In this document: positions 29,306 to 38,988 of the stretch, in pieces
Layout: the number at the start of each line of letters is the position of its first letter
Numbering within the stretch: the first letter of the stretch is position 1
DNA from: Nocardioides sp. B-3
GTDB taxonomy: Bacteria > Actinomycetota > Actinomycetes > Propionibacteriales > Nocardioidaceae
Length of the DNA: 64,000 bases
Direction: 5' to 3'
NCBI RefSeq assembly: GCF_024703895.1
Contig: NZ_CP087968.1
Coordinates: 1,116,001 to 1,180,000, forward strand
The notes under the pieces: model-generated
The model's input: only the letters and a program-made list of their open reading frames with translations
What the model was told of the DNA's origin: nothing
Databases searched by the model: none
Translations under genes and position numbers: made by a program

Positions 29306-30935
29306 AGGTCGACGGTCGCTTCGGGCGCGGCAGCAGCGATCTCGTCGTCGCGGAGCACGGTCGTGCGCATCGGCTTCTCCTCGATGAAGAGCAACAGCAG
29401 CAGGGAGAGTATGGCGAACGGCAGCGCGATCAGGAACAGGTGTCCGGTCGCCTCGCCGAAGGCGTGCTCGAAGACCTGTCGCACGGGCGGCGACAGGGTG
29501 TCCGTGGTCGGGGATGCCGTGGGAGTCGGCGCCGAGCGCGGAGGCCGGGATCGTGCCGGCCTTCACGAGCGCGGTCAGGCCGGTGCGGACGTGGTCGGAG
29601 ACCCGGTGGCTCAGGGCCGCGCCGAGTGCCGCGACGCCGGCGGAGCCGCCCATGGAGCGGAAGAACGCGACCGGGCTTGAGCCGGAACCGAGGTCGGCCG
29701 CGGCGACGCTGTTCTGCACGGCGAGGACGGTGTTCTGCATCGTTGCACCGAGGCCGAGACCGAGGATCGCCATGTAGCCGCCGACGACCACGAGGTGGGT
29801 GGTGTCGTCGATGGTCGAGAGCAGCGCCGGGCCGACGATCACGAAGACCATGCCGCCGATGAGGAAGTTCTTCCACCTGCCGGTCGCGGTGATGAGCCGG
29901 CCACTGATGATGCTCGAGACGAGCAGGCCGCCGACCATGCAGATCGACATCAGGCCGGCCGTCGTCGGCGACATGCCGCGGGCGAGCTGGAAGTACTGCG
30001 AGAGGTAGACGGTCGCGCCGAACATGGCCACCCCGATCAGCACCGAGGCTCCGGTGGCGAGGCTGGTCGTCCGGTCCTTGAACAGGCGCAGCGGGATGAT
30101 CGGGTCCTTGGCGACGTACTCCTCGACGACGACCGCGCCGACGATCACGGCCGGGCCGGCGACGACGAGGCCGATGCTGGTGGTGGAGCCCCAGGCAGAA
30201 CTGGTTGCCGGCGAGCGACACCCAGACGAGGAGCAACGAGACGCCACCCATCAGCAGCGTGGCGCCGAGGTAGTCGATGTGGACCTCGCGCTTGATCACC
30301 GGCAGGTGCAGCGTTTTCTGGAGCACCACGAAGGCGAGCAGCGCGACCGGGAGACCGGCGTAGAAGCACCAGCGCCAGCCGACGGAATCGACGAGCAGAC
30401 CGCCGACGAGCGGGCCGCTGACGGTGGCGAGGGCGAACACCGCGCCGATGTAGCCGCTGTAGCGACCGCGCTCCCGCGGCGAGACCATCGTCGCGATCAC
30501 GACTCGGACCAGTGCGGTCAGGCCACCGACGCCGAGCCCCCGGATCGCGCGGGCGCCGATCAGCACCTCCATCGAGGGCGCGAGGCCGGCGATGACGGAG
30601 CCGATCGAGAAGATGACGAGAGCGCTCTGGACGAGAAGCTTCTTGGAGAACTGGTCCGCGAGCTTGCCCCAGATCGGCGTGGTCGCGGTCATGGTCAGCA
30701 GGGTCGCGACGACCACCCGTGTGTATCCGGTCTGGCTGCCCTCGAGGTCGGTCACGATCGCCGGCAAGGCGTTGGACACGACGGTGCTGGAGAGCATCGC
30801 GACGAACATCGCGAGCAACAGGCCGCTGAGTGCTTCCATCACCTCGCGGTGGGTCATCTGGCCGGACTGCTCGGCGGTGGCCGGTGACGCGGGTGCTGAG
30901 GCGGTCGACACGGAAGCTCGATTCATGGTGGTCAT
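29302..30935 (-). CDS. MFS drug exporter, DHA2 (EmrB/QacA) family, 14 TM (frameshifted)
   Basis: Proton-driven multidrug exporter, about 544 residues. TM1 LSGLLLAMFVAMLSSTVVSN followed by ALPAIVTDLEGSQTGYTRVV, motif A-like PIWGKLADQFSKK, motif C region LVGGLLVDSVGWRWCFYAGLP, and the DHA2-type insert EEYVAKDPIIPLRLFKDRT. Last TM FLIALPFAILSLLLLLFI. Frame breaks near 30200 and 29515. Starts at ATG 30935 or ATG 30926. Followed by marR with a GTGA overlap. Drug range unknown. Confidence 0.87.
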
Positions 30936-30938
30936 AAG

Positions 30939-30953
30939 GTTGTCAATGACAAC
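30939..30953. promoter_or_regulatory. Palindromic operator at the MFS-marR promoter
   Basis: Perfect 7+1+7 palindrome GTTGTCA-A-TGACAAC, 3 bp upstream of the exporter ATG. It overlaps a TATAGT that could be a -10 box (minus strand, 30951-30956). TTGTC/GACAA half-sites are common for MarR repressors, and a marR gene lies in the operon. The gap is short enough that the mRNA may be nearly leaderless. Confidence 0.65.
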
Positions 30954-31032
30954 TATATTCCCAGAGGGGCAATGTTCCGCTCCCTCGGCGCGGTGGGCTC
31001 CGTCACGCGCATCGACGCACCGCACCATGCAG

Positions 31033-31096
31033 CGACCCGCAGGCCTGCCCCAGTGAAGGGGCGATCCGGGGGATGAAATCCGGGGCCTGCGGGTCG
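31033..31096. other. Three-way-junction or cruciform-forming sequence
   Basis: Perfect 13-bp outer inverted repeat CGACCCGCAGGCC (31033-31045) / GGCCTGCGGGTCG (31084-31096). Two small hairpins sit inside: CCCC-AGTGAA-GGGG (31048-31061) and CCGG-GGGATGAAAT-CCGG (31066-31083). It lies upstream of the MFS gene in the 500-bp gap. It may be a structured RNA, an attenuator or a REP-like palindrome; I cannot match it to a known class. Confidence 0.55.
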
Positions 31097-31297
31097 GGTG
31101 ACTGCTTGGAATTCGCCGGCGCTGTCGTCGACGACGGTTTGCTGCCTAGCGGGCAGCCACCTCACTCATCCGAAAAGACTTCATTTCTCGGACCACCTCC
31201 TTTCCGTGTGCTGCAACCGTACGCCGCGGCCCACGACTGCTCAACGCATTTGTTCGCGCCATTTCACCCTCCCCCAACAGCCTTCCGCGCGGCCCGG
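31097..31297. other. Non-coding gap between the drug operons
   Basis: About 200 bp of lower GC than the surroundings with no codon bias or recognisable protein on either strand. It separates the structured sequence at 31033-31096 from the palindrome pair at 31298-31394. I see no feature in it. Confidence 0.5.
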
Positions 31298-31394
31298 TGA
31301 AGTTCCACTCGCACGAGTGGAAGTTCAGGGCTCGATCGGCGCTCCCACGCTCAACCCCAGATGGATTTCCACTCGCACGAGTGGAAATCCATCT
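31298..31394. repeat. Pair of 30-bp palindromes, copy B
   Basis: First palindrome 31298-31327 (TGAAGTTCCACTCG-CA-CGAGTGGAAGTTCA); second has its 30-bp core at 31362-31391 and extends to a perfect 36-bp palindrome at 31359-31394. Core start-to-start distance is 64 bp, the same as in copy A at 4008-4101. It lies 48 bp past the end of the ABC gene. Confidence 0.8.
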
Positions 31395-31441
31395 CCCCGG
31401 ATGTCGCGGCTCCCGTCCGGGAGCACGGTTCGTACGGCGAA

Positions 31442-33459
31442 CTACGCAGCCGCCGCAGCGAACTGCGAGCGGTAGAGCCGGGCGTAGGCGCCGTCCGCCG
31501 CGAGCAGCGAGTCGTGGTTGCCCTGCTCGACGATCGCGCCGTCCTCCAACACCGGGATCAAGTCGGCGTCGCGGATCGTGGAGAGCCGGTGGGCGATCAC
31601 GAACGAGGTCCGGTCGGTGCGCAGGGCGGCCATCGCCTGCTGCAGCAGCAGCTCGGTGCGGGTGTCGACCGACGACGTGGCCTCGTCCGGGATCAGCAGG
31701 TCCGGCGCGGCCGGGAAGGCTCGCGCGATGGTGATGAGCTGACGCTCCCCGCCGACAGGTTGGCCCCCTCCTCGTCGATCACGGTGTCGTAGCCGTCGGG
31801 CAACGAGTGGACGAAGCGGTCCACGAACGTCGCCCGGGCGGCACGCAGGATCTCCTCCTCCGAGGCGGACGGGCGGCCGTAGGCGATGTTGTCGCGGATG
31901 GTGCCGGCGAACAGCCGGGTGTCCCGGAGCACCATGCCGATCTGCGAGCGCAGCGCCGAGCGCGGCATCGAGGCGATGTCGACGCCGTCGAGGGTGATCC
32001 GGCCCCCGTCGAGCTCGTAGAAGCGCTCCACGAGATTGACCGGGGGTCGTCTTGCCGGCCCCGGTCGGGCCGACGATGGCGACGGTCTGGCCGGGGTGCG
32101 CGACGAGCGACAGCCCGGCGATGAGCGGGCGGTCTGCGACGTACGAGAAAGAGACGTCCTCGAAGCGCACCTCGCCGTGACGCGAAGCGGCTGGGGCCGG
32201 AGCGCCCGTCGCCTCGGGCGACTGCTCCACCGCGTCGAGCAGCTCGAAGACCCGCTCGGCCGACGCGACGCCCGACTGCATCAGGTTCATCATCGAGGCG
32301 ACCCGGGTCAGCGGCTGGGTGAACTGGCGGGAGTACTGGATGAATGCCTGCACCTCACCGAGGGACATGGTGCCGCTGGCGACCCGCAGGCCACCGAGGA
32401 CCGCGATCACGACGTAGTTGAGGTTGCCCACCAGCATCATGATCGGCATGATCAGTCCGCTCACGAACTGGGCACCGAAAGACGCCTTCCACAGCTCGTC
32501 GTTCTCCTCCGCGAAGACCCGCTCGGCCTCGCCCCGGCGGCCGTAGACCTTGACCAGCGCGTGCCCGGAGAAGGTCTCCTCGATGTGCGCGTTGAGGCGG
32601 CCGGTACGGCGCCACTGCGCGACGAACATGCCCTGCGAGCGCTTCATCACCTGCCCGGTCACGACCATCGAGATGGGCACCGTGATCAGCGCGACGAGCG
32701 CCAGCACCGGCGAGATCCAGAACATCATCGACAGCACGCGCGACGACCGTGAGCACGGAGGTGAGCAGCTGGCTCAGCGTCTGCTGGAGGGTCTGGCTGA
32801 CGTTGTCGATGTCGTTGGTGACCCGGCTGAGCAGCTCGCCGCGCGGCTGGCGGTCGAAATAGCTCAGCGGCAGCGCTTGACCTTCTCCTCGACCTCGTCG
32901 CGCATCTGGCGCACGGTCCCCTGCACCACGTCATTGAGGAGGTAGCCCGCGATCCAAAGGCGATCACCGACGCCCCGACATACAGGGCCAGCACAGCCAG
33001 CAACACCCGGCCGACGGCGTCGAAGTCGATGCCCCGGCCGGGCACGAGGGCCATGCCGGCCACCGGGTCGGCCTTCTTGTCGTTGCCCCGGGAGCGCAAC
33101 AGCTCGACGACCTCGGCCTTGGTCAGGCCGGCAGGCAGGTCGCCACCGATCAGGCCGTTGAAGATCAGGTCGGTCGCGCGCCCGAGCACCCGCGGCCCGA
33201 CCGCGTTGGCGAGCACACTGACGACGGTGAGCGCGATGACCGCGATCGTCTTGATCCGGTACGGCGCCATGCGCGCCATCAGTCGCTTGATGGACGGTCC
33301 GAAGGTGTTGGCCTTCCCGCCGACCATGCCGCCGGCCATCGGGCCGCGACCGGGGCCGCCGGCCGGGGCCCGGATGCGCTCTGTCTCCTTCAGGTCGGTG
33401 GCCGCGAGCTCGGCGGACGTGGGCTTCGGAGGCTGCTGCGACGTCGTGGTGGTGCTCAT
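31442..33459 (-). CDS. ABC exporter half-transporter B, TMD-NBD fusion (frameshifted)
   Basis: About 672 residues, multidrug/lipid exporter type. Cytoplasmic N-terminal stretch rich in Gly/Pro, TM helices from [20 protein letters not shown] through [19 protein letters not shown], then the nucleotide-binding domain: Walker [11 protein letters not shown]-loop region [20 protein letters not shown], Walker B and D-loop [15 protein letters not shown] (usual form [15 protein letters not shown]) and H-loop [10 protein letters not shown]. Frame breaks near 32900-32960, 32745, 32050 and 31748; the last hides the signature motif (LSGGERQ expected). ATG overlaps the stop of the partner gene (ATGA): the two likely form a heterodimer. 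Confidence 0.87.
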
Positions 33460-35191
33460 GCTGCTTCCTCTGCGGTGAGCTGGGACTCGACGATCTCGCG
33501 ATAGGTCTCGCAGGTGTCGACGAGCTCCTCGTGGGTGCCGCGACCGACGACGCCGCCGTCGTCGAGGACGACGATCACGTCGGCATCACGGATGGTGGAC
33601 ACGCGTTGGGCGACGATCACGACGGTGGCCTCGCGGGTCACCGGCTTCAGCGCCGCTCGCAGCCGCGCGTCGGTGGTCAGGTCGAGGGCCGAGAACGAGT
33701 CGTCGAACAGGTAGATCTCGGGCCTGCGGATGACGGCCCGCGCGATCGCGAGCCGCTGGCGCTGGCCGCCGGAGAAGTTGGTGCCGCCCCGGGCGACGGC
33801 CGACTGCAGGCCGTCAGGCAGCTCCTCGACGAAGTTGCGTGCCTGCGCGATCTCGAGCGCGTCCCACATCTGCTCCTCGGTCGCATCGGGCAGGCCGTGC
33901 CGCAGGTTGCTGGCGATGGTGCCGCTGAAGAGGAACGCCTTCTGCGGGACCGGAGCCGAGCGTCGACCAGAGCAGCTCGGGCTTGAGTGCGCGTACGTCG
34001 ACGCCGTCCACGAGCACGCGGCCGTCGGTCACGTCGAAGAGCCGCGGCACGAGGTTGATCAGTGTCGTCTTGCCGGCGCCCGTGGAGCCGATGATCGCGA
34101 CGGTCTGACCCGGTCGGGCGGCGAGGTCGACATTGCGCAGGACCGGTTCGTCGGCGCCGGGGTAGGCGTAGGTCACGTCGTCGAGCACGAGGGTGCCGCG
34201 CTCGGTGAGGGTGGTGACGGGGTCGACGGCCGGAACGACGCCCGACTCGGTGTCGAGCACCTCCATGATCCGGTCGGCACACACGGCCGACCCGGGGATC
34301 ATCATCATCATGAAGGTCCCCATCATCACGCTCATGATGATCTGCATCAGGTAGGACAAGTAGGCGGTCAGGGCACCGACCTGCATCTCGCCCGTCTCCA
34401 CCCGGTGCCCGCCGAACCACAGCACCGCGACCGAGGCGACGTTGGCCACCAGCATCACCACCGGGAACATCCCTGCCTGCCAGCGACCGGCCCGGATCGA
34501 GACCCGGGTGAGGTCCCGGTTGGCCCGGCTGAACCGCTCCGTCTCGTGCTCCTCGCGGACGAACGCGCGCACCACGCGGATGCCGGTGATCTGCTCACGC
34601 AGCAGGCGGTTGACCTCGTCGATCTTCTCCTGCATCACCCGGAAGCTCGGCACCATGCGAGTGACGATGAAGCCGATCAGGCCGCCGAGGACCGGCACCG
34701 TGACCACGATCAGCCACGACAGGCCGACGTCCTCGCGCGTCGCCATCACGATCGCGCCCACCATCATGATCGGCGCCGACACCATCATGGTGAAGCCCAG
34801 CAGCACCAGCATCTGCACCTGCTGGACATCGTTGGTCTCGCGCGTGATCAGCGACGGGGCGCCGAAGTGGTTGACCTCACGGGCCGAGAACGAGGCCGAC
34901 CCGCGCGAAGATCTGGGCCCGGACGTCGCGACCGAAGCCCATCGCCGTACGCGCCGCGAACCAGACGGCGACCACCGAGCACGCGGCCTGCGCGAGCGAG
35001 ATCGCGAGCATCAGGGAGCCGCGCTGCATGATGAAGTCGGTGTCGCCGGTGACGACACCCTTGTCGATGATCTCGGCGTTGATGCTCGGGAGGTAGAGCA
35101 TCGCGAGCGTGCCGATGAGCTGGAGCACCACGATGATCGCGATCGGTCCCTTGTAGGGCGCGAGGCGGGTGCGGACGAGGCGGAGCAGCAT
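33456..35191 (-). CDS. ABC exporter half-transporter A, TMD-NBD fusion (frameshifted)
   Basis: About 578 residues. TM helices IAIIVVLQLIGTLAMLYLP to LIVVTVPVLGGLIGFIVTRM, coupling region REQITGIRVVRAFVREEHE, then NBD: Walker A GSTGAGKTT, signature FSGGQRQRLAIARA, Walker B IYLFDDSFSALDLTTD, H-loop VIVAQRVSTIRD. The catalytic Glu after Walker B is Asp here (LFDDSFSALD), the usual sign of the degenerate site in heterodimeric exporters, so it should pair with the downstream protein. Frame breaks near 34895 and 33955. ATG 35191 overlaps the tetR stop by one base. Confidence 0.88.
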
Positions 35192-35766
35192 CAGGAATCC
35201 TTGCTGTGCAGGCCGTCGAGGACGGTGCTGACGATCTCGTCGGTCGTGAGGATGCGACCGTCCGAGAGGTGCGGATGGCTGCCGGAGAAGGTCAGCAGCC
35301 GGGTGATGTGGACGAACTCGGAGACGGGTACGGCGAGCTCGTCGGCGTGCGGAGCGAGCAGGCCGACCATGATCGCGGCGGCCTCCTCGCGGTGATGGTG
35401 CATGTGCTTGCGTGCGCTGGGCGGGCCGACCATGCCGACCGCCGTCATCAGCTCGAAGATGCCGCGGAAGCGGATCTGGAGCAGGGTCACGACGTCGGAG
35501 ACCAGTGCCCGCAGAGGCTGGTCGGGATCGATCCGGCGCAGGTCGTCGAGGAAGGGCGCCATGTCGAAGGCGTGGTCGAGCGCCGCGGAGACCAGGTCGC
35601 CCTTGGAGTCGAAGACCCGGAAGATCGTGCCCTCGGCCACGCCCGCGGCCTCGGCGATCTGCCCGGACGTGACGGTCCGACCGTGCTCGAGGAGCAGCGG
35701 CACGGTCGCCTCGACGAGGGCGAGCCGCCGGTCGTCGGGCGACATGGGAGTGGCTCGGGTCTTCAC
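35191..35766 (-). CDS. TetR-family repressor of the ABC exporter operon
   Basis: Intact 191-residue protein. HTH domain RRLALVEATVPLLLEHGRTV, TSGQIAEAAGVAEGTIFRVF; ligand-binding C-terminal helices follow (FRGIFELMTAVGMVGPPSAR). GTG 35766 is chosen because an upstream candidate at 35802 lies beyond the 20-bp operator palindrome at 35780-35799. First gene of tetR-abcA-abcB, so it should repress its own operon and be released by an exported drug. Confidence 0.88.
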   Translation of the reverse strand: MKTRATPMSPDDRRLALVEATVPLLLEHGRTVTSGQIAEAAGVAEGTIFRVFDSKGDLVSAALDHAFDMAPFLDDLRRIDPDQPLRALVSDVVTLLQIRFRGIFELMTAVGMVGPPSARKHMHHHREEAAAIMVGLLAPHADELAVPVSEFVHITRLLTFSGSHPHLSDGRILTTDEIVSTVLDGLHSKDS

Positions 35767-35779
35767 GCCCGCAACTGTA

Positions 35780-35799
35780 GTGAGTGAGCGCTCACTCAC
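35780..35799. promoter_or_regulatory. TetR operator palindrome
   Basis: Perfect 20-bp palindrome GTGAGTGAGCGCTCACTCAC, 13 bp upstream of the tetR GTG. TGAGTGAGCGCTCACTCA is a well-known type of TetR-family operator. Confidence 0.8.
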
Positions 35800-35808
35800 C
35801 AACTCCTT

Positions 35809-36468
35809 TTACGGAGCCAGCCGCTGGATCCGCCAGCCCGCGCCGTCGCGCTCGTAGACGAGCCGGTCGTGCATCCGCCCCGGGCGCCCCTGCCAGAACT
35901 CCACCGTCTCCGGCTCGACCCGGTAGCCGCCCCAGTGATCGGGCACCGGGACGTCGCGCCCCTCGAACCGCCTGACCATCTCGTCGTACGCCGCATTGAG
36001 CTCTTCACGCGACGCGACGGGCCGTGACTGCAGGCTGGCCCACGCGCCGAGCTGGGCAGGTCGTGGCCGCGAGCGGTGGTAGGCCTCGACCGCCTCGCGC
36101 TCGAGCACCGAGGCGGTCCCCTCGATGCGCACCTGCCGCTCGAGCGGGTGCCACGGGAAGAGCAGCGCGCACTGCGGGTTGGCGGCCGGGTCGTCGGCCT
36201 TGCGCGAGGTGTGGTTGGTGAAGAGCACGAAGCCGCGCTCGTCGAGCCCCTTCAGCAGCACCATCCGCGACGACGGACGGGCATCGTCACCGACCGTGCT
36301 GAGCACCATCGCGTTGGGCTCGTGCAGCCCGGCGTCCATCGCCTCGCCCAGCCAGCGCCGGAACATCGAGAACGGATCGTCGGCCGGGTCACCGACGTCG
36401 AGCCCGCCATCGGCGTACTCCGCACGAAGCGCAGCGAGGTCGACGGGCTCGCCGTGCGAACGGCTCAT
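35809..36468 (-). CDS. pdxH: Pyridoxamine 5'-phosphate oxidase PdxH
   Basis: Intact, 219 residues. FMN enzyme that makes pyridoxal 5'-phosphate from PNP or PMP. FMN and substrate blocks: PNAMVLSTVGDDARPSSRMV, LLKGLDERGFVLFTNHTSRK, ALLFPWHPLERQVRIEGTA, SRPRPAQLGAWASLQSRPV, PDHWGGYRVEPETVEFWQGR and the C-terminal RMHDRLVYERDGAGWRIQRL. ATG 36468 overlaps the upstream stop (ATGA). Convergent spacing to tetR's promoter is about 40 bp. Confidence 0.95.
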   Translation of the reverse strand: MSRSHGEPVDLAALRAEYADGGLDVGDPADDPFSMFRRWLGEAMDAGLHEPNAMVLSTVGDDARPSSRMVLLKGLDERGFVLFTNHTSRKADDPAANPQCALLFPWHPLERQVRIEGTASVLEREAVEAYHRSRPRPAQLGAWASLQSRPVASREELNAAYDEMVRRFEGRDVPVPDHWGGYRVEPETVEFWQGRPGRMHDRLVYERDGAGWRIQRLAP

Positions 36469-36983
36469 CCCAGCTCGGCGAAGCCGCGGGCCCGGGCGCC
36501 CGAGTCGTCGAGGTGGTCGCCGAGCCGGGCCAGCGCGACGCCGACACGGGCGAGCGTCTCGCCGATCTGGTCCATCGCCTCGGCGAGCCTGCCGAGCTGT
36601 TCGGTGGCACCGCTCATCTCCTCCGCCGCGCTCGCCAGCCGTGACGCCGGCCCGTCCATCAGCGGCACCTTGGCCGCAGACTCGGCCGCGTCGGCGATGC
36701 GCGCGGCGCCGTTGCCGATCGAGGTCACGATCTTGGCCGGGGCATCGCTGGAGTCGGCGAGCGTGCCCTTGAGCCCGGAGCTGCCGTCGTCGCCGACGAG
36801 CGAGACGGAGGCCGTCCTCGCCTGCTCCCCCGCGCCCGCCGGGCCGGAGGCGATCTTCTCGAGGTAGTCGGGCAACCGGCCCAGCATCGCGAGCGATTCC
36901 TTGTTGTTGGTGAGCAGCTGGAGGAGGTCGGCGAAGTCGCCGCCCTGTCCGTCGAGCTTGCCGAGCATCGATCCCAGGTCCAT
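36465..36983 (-). CDS. Conserved hypothetical protein, apolipophorin-like helical
   Basis: 172 residues, soluble, almost all helical, rich in Ala/Gly/Asp with heptad-like leucines (LGRLAEAMDQIGETLARVGV). No domain recognised. The N-terminus MDLGSMLGKLDGQGGDFADL leads into LLQLLTNNKESLAMLGRLPD. Translationally coupled to pdxH by ATGA overlap, and upstream of it lies the divergent citrate synthase; this neighbourhood is common in actinobacteria. Role unknown. Confidence 0.72.
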   Translation of the reverse strand: MDLGSMLGKLDGQGGDFADLLQLLTNNKESLAMLGRLPDYLEKIASGPAGAGEQARTASVSLVGDDGSSGLKGTLADSSDAPAKIVTSIGNGAARIADAAESAAKVPLMDGPASRLASAAEEMSGATEQLGRLAEAMDQIGETLARVGVALARLGDHLDDSGARARGFAELG

Positions 36984-37099
36984 GACCGAACCCTAATGGG
37001 CCTCGGTGATGACCCGGTCGAAAGACGGGTGCACAATTAGTCGGCTCGCGAGCACGTTAGGGGCGAGCCCTACGCCATACGCAAAGGAGCGTCTGCCGC

Positions 37100-38202
37100 A
37101 TGACTGAGGTCCACCACGGGCTCGAGGGAGTCGTCGCTTTCGAAACTGAGATCGCCGAGCCGGACAAGGAAGGATCGGCGCTTCGCTACCGCGGCGTCGA
37201 CATCGAGGACATCGTCGGCCGCGTGCCGTTCGAGAACATCTGGGGCCTGTTGATCGACGGCTCCTACACCCCCGGCCTGCCGCCGGCCGAGGCCTTCAGC
37301 CTCCCCGTCCACACGGGCGACGTGCGCGTCGACGTCCGGGCCACGATCGCGATGCTCGCGCCCCAGTTCGGCTTCGGCCAGACCTACGACATCTCCGACG
37401 AGCAGGCCCGCGAGGACCTCGCCCGCGTCGCCGTCATGGTGCTGTCCTACGCCGGCCAGTCGGCCCGCGACCTGCACCTGCCCGTCGTCCCGCAGCGCCT
37501 CGTCGACGAGGGCTCGACGCTCGCGGAGAAGTTCCTCATCCGCTGGCGCGGTGAGGCCGACCCCCACCACGCCCACGCGATCGACGCCTACTGGTCCTCC
37601 GCCGCCGAGCACGGCATGAACGCCTCGACGTTCACCGCGCGCGTCATCACCTCGACCGGCGCCGACGTGGCGGCCGCCTTCTCCGGTGCCATCGGTGCCA
37701 TGAGCGGCCCGCTTCACGGCGGCGCCCCGGCCCGGGTGCTCACGATGATCGAGGACGTCGAGAAGTCCGGCGACGCCACGGCCTACGTCAAGGGTCTCCT
37801 CGACTCCGGCGAGCGGCTGATGGGCTTCGGCCACCGCGTCTACCGCGCCGAGGACCCTCGCGCGCGTCCTGCGCCGTACGGCGAAGGAGCTGAACGCTCC
37901 TCGCTACGCCGTCGCCGAGGCCCCGGAGCAGGCCGCGCTCAAGGAGCTGCGCGAGCGTCGTCCCGACCGCGTGCTCGAGACGAACGTCGAGTTCTGGGCC
38001 GCCATCGTGCTCGACTTCGCCGAGGTGCCGGCCAACATGTTCACCTCGATGTTCACCTGCGCCCGCACGGGTGGCTGGTCGGCACACATCCCGGGAGCAG
38101 AAGCGCACCGGTCGCCTGATCCGCCCGTCCGCGATCTACACCGGCCCGGCCTCGCGCCCGGCCAGCGAGGTCGACGGCTGGAACGCCGACTGGGCCAAGT
38201 AG
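37100..38202 (+). CDS. citA: Citrate synthase 2 (frameshifted)
   Basis: Condenses acetyl-CoA with oxaloacetate, or propionyl-CoA as methylcitrate synthase; about 367 residues, the short bacterial form. Blocks: GLEGVVAFETEIAEPDKEGS, LRYRGVDIEDIVGRVPFENI, catalytic His regions AMSGPLHGGAPARVLTMI and LMGFGHRVYRAEDPRA; C-terminal LDFAEVPANMFTSMFTCART. Frame breaks near 37862 and 38092. RBS AAAGGAG at 37082-37088 fixes ATG 37100. A terminator hairpin follows. Confidence 0.9.
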
Positions 38203-38218
38203 CCCGCAGGCTCGCACG

Positions 38219-38263
38219 ACAGCGGTACTTCACGGTCACGTCGTGGCGGTGAGGTACCGCTGT
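38219..38263 (+). terminator. Hairpin after citrate synthase
   Basis: 15-bp stem ACAGCGGTACTTCAC / GTGAGGTACCGCTGT with one mismatch and a 15-nt loop, 17 bp after the stop, followed by CCATTTCG. Confidence 0.7.
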
Positions 38264-38310
38264 CCATTTCGCTGCTTTACTTCCACCAACTCGACGCAAA
38301 GGTGGAACCC

Positions 38311-38988
38311 ATGTCCGGCGCCCTCAGCAATGCGAAGCAGGTCGTCGAGGACTCCCTCGTCGCCTCCCTCAAGGCCACGGCCGGCAGCGTCCTGCAGACC
38401 GCCGTGAAGGGCACGATCTTCGGCGCGGTCCTGATCGCGGTCGTCGGCACGATGGTCTACCTGCTGTCGGACTCGTGGCTGCGGGTGCTGCTGATGGCGG
38501 TGCTGATCACCATCGCCACCGCGATCGCGTCCACCTACCTCGGCGTCTACCGCGCGGCCGGCGCCGCGATCATCGCCGCCAACGACGAGGCCAACGTCGC
38601 CTCGCACGCCCTCGAGGGCGTGCTCGACGTGGCCCGCGGCGCGGACCGGGTGACCGGCGGCATCGGCGGCAACGCCATCGACGCCGCGTCCGGCCGCGTG
38701 ATCGGCGCCGCCAAGGTGCTGGGCAAGGAGCGCTCCGGCGTCCTCGGCTTCGTCAGCAAGTTCGCCAAGAAGCAGGTCTACCAGCGCGTGGGCGCGATCG
38801 CCGCCGTCGAGCTGGAGACCACGGGCAACCAGGTCGACTGGGACGCCACCAGCGACCGGCTCGAGAACAGGATCGACGGCATGGTCTCCGCCCAGATCCG
38901 GGGCGCGCTCGACCGGGGCGCACTGATCGTCGCCGTCCCGATCGCCGTCGGCGCGCTGGCGCTCGGCCCGGTCGTCGGGCTGCTCTAG
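38311..38988 (+). CDS. Conserved hypothetical membrane protein
   Basis: 225 residues, intact. Two adjacent hydrophobic helices (GTIFGAVLIAVVGTMVYLLS and VLLMAVLITIATAIASTYLG) followed by an Ala-rich helical region and a third hydrophobic C-terminal segment (VAVPIAVGALALGPVVGLL). No family recognised. ATG 38311 is preferred over ATG 38302 because AAAGGTGG lies 5-12 bases upstream of it. The stop overlaps that of the convergent M15-like gene. Confidence 0.75.
   Translation: MSGALSNAKQVVEDSLVASLKATAGSVLQTAVKGTIFGAVLIAVVGTMVYLLSDSWLRVLLMAVLITIATAIASTYLGVYRAAGAAIIAANDEANVASHALEGVLDVARGADRVTGGIGGNAIDAASGRVIGAAKVLGKERSGVLGFVSKFAKKQVYQRVGAIAAVELETTGNQVDWDATSDRLENRIDGMVSAQIRGALDRGALIVAVPIAVGALALGPVVGLL

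Noticed and set aside
31073..31300. Small plus-strand ORF of 75 codons
   Set aside because: No codon bias, no homology-like features, and it crosses the structured sequence at 31033-31096 and reaches into the repeat at 31298.
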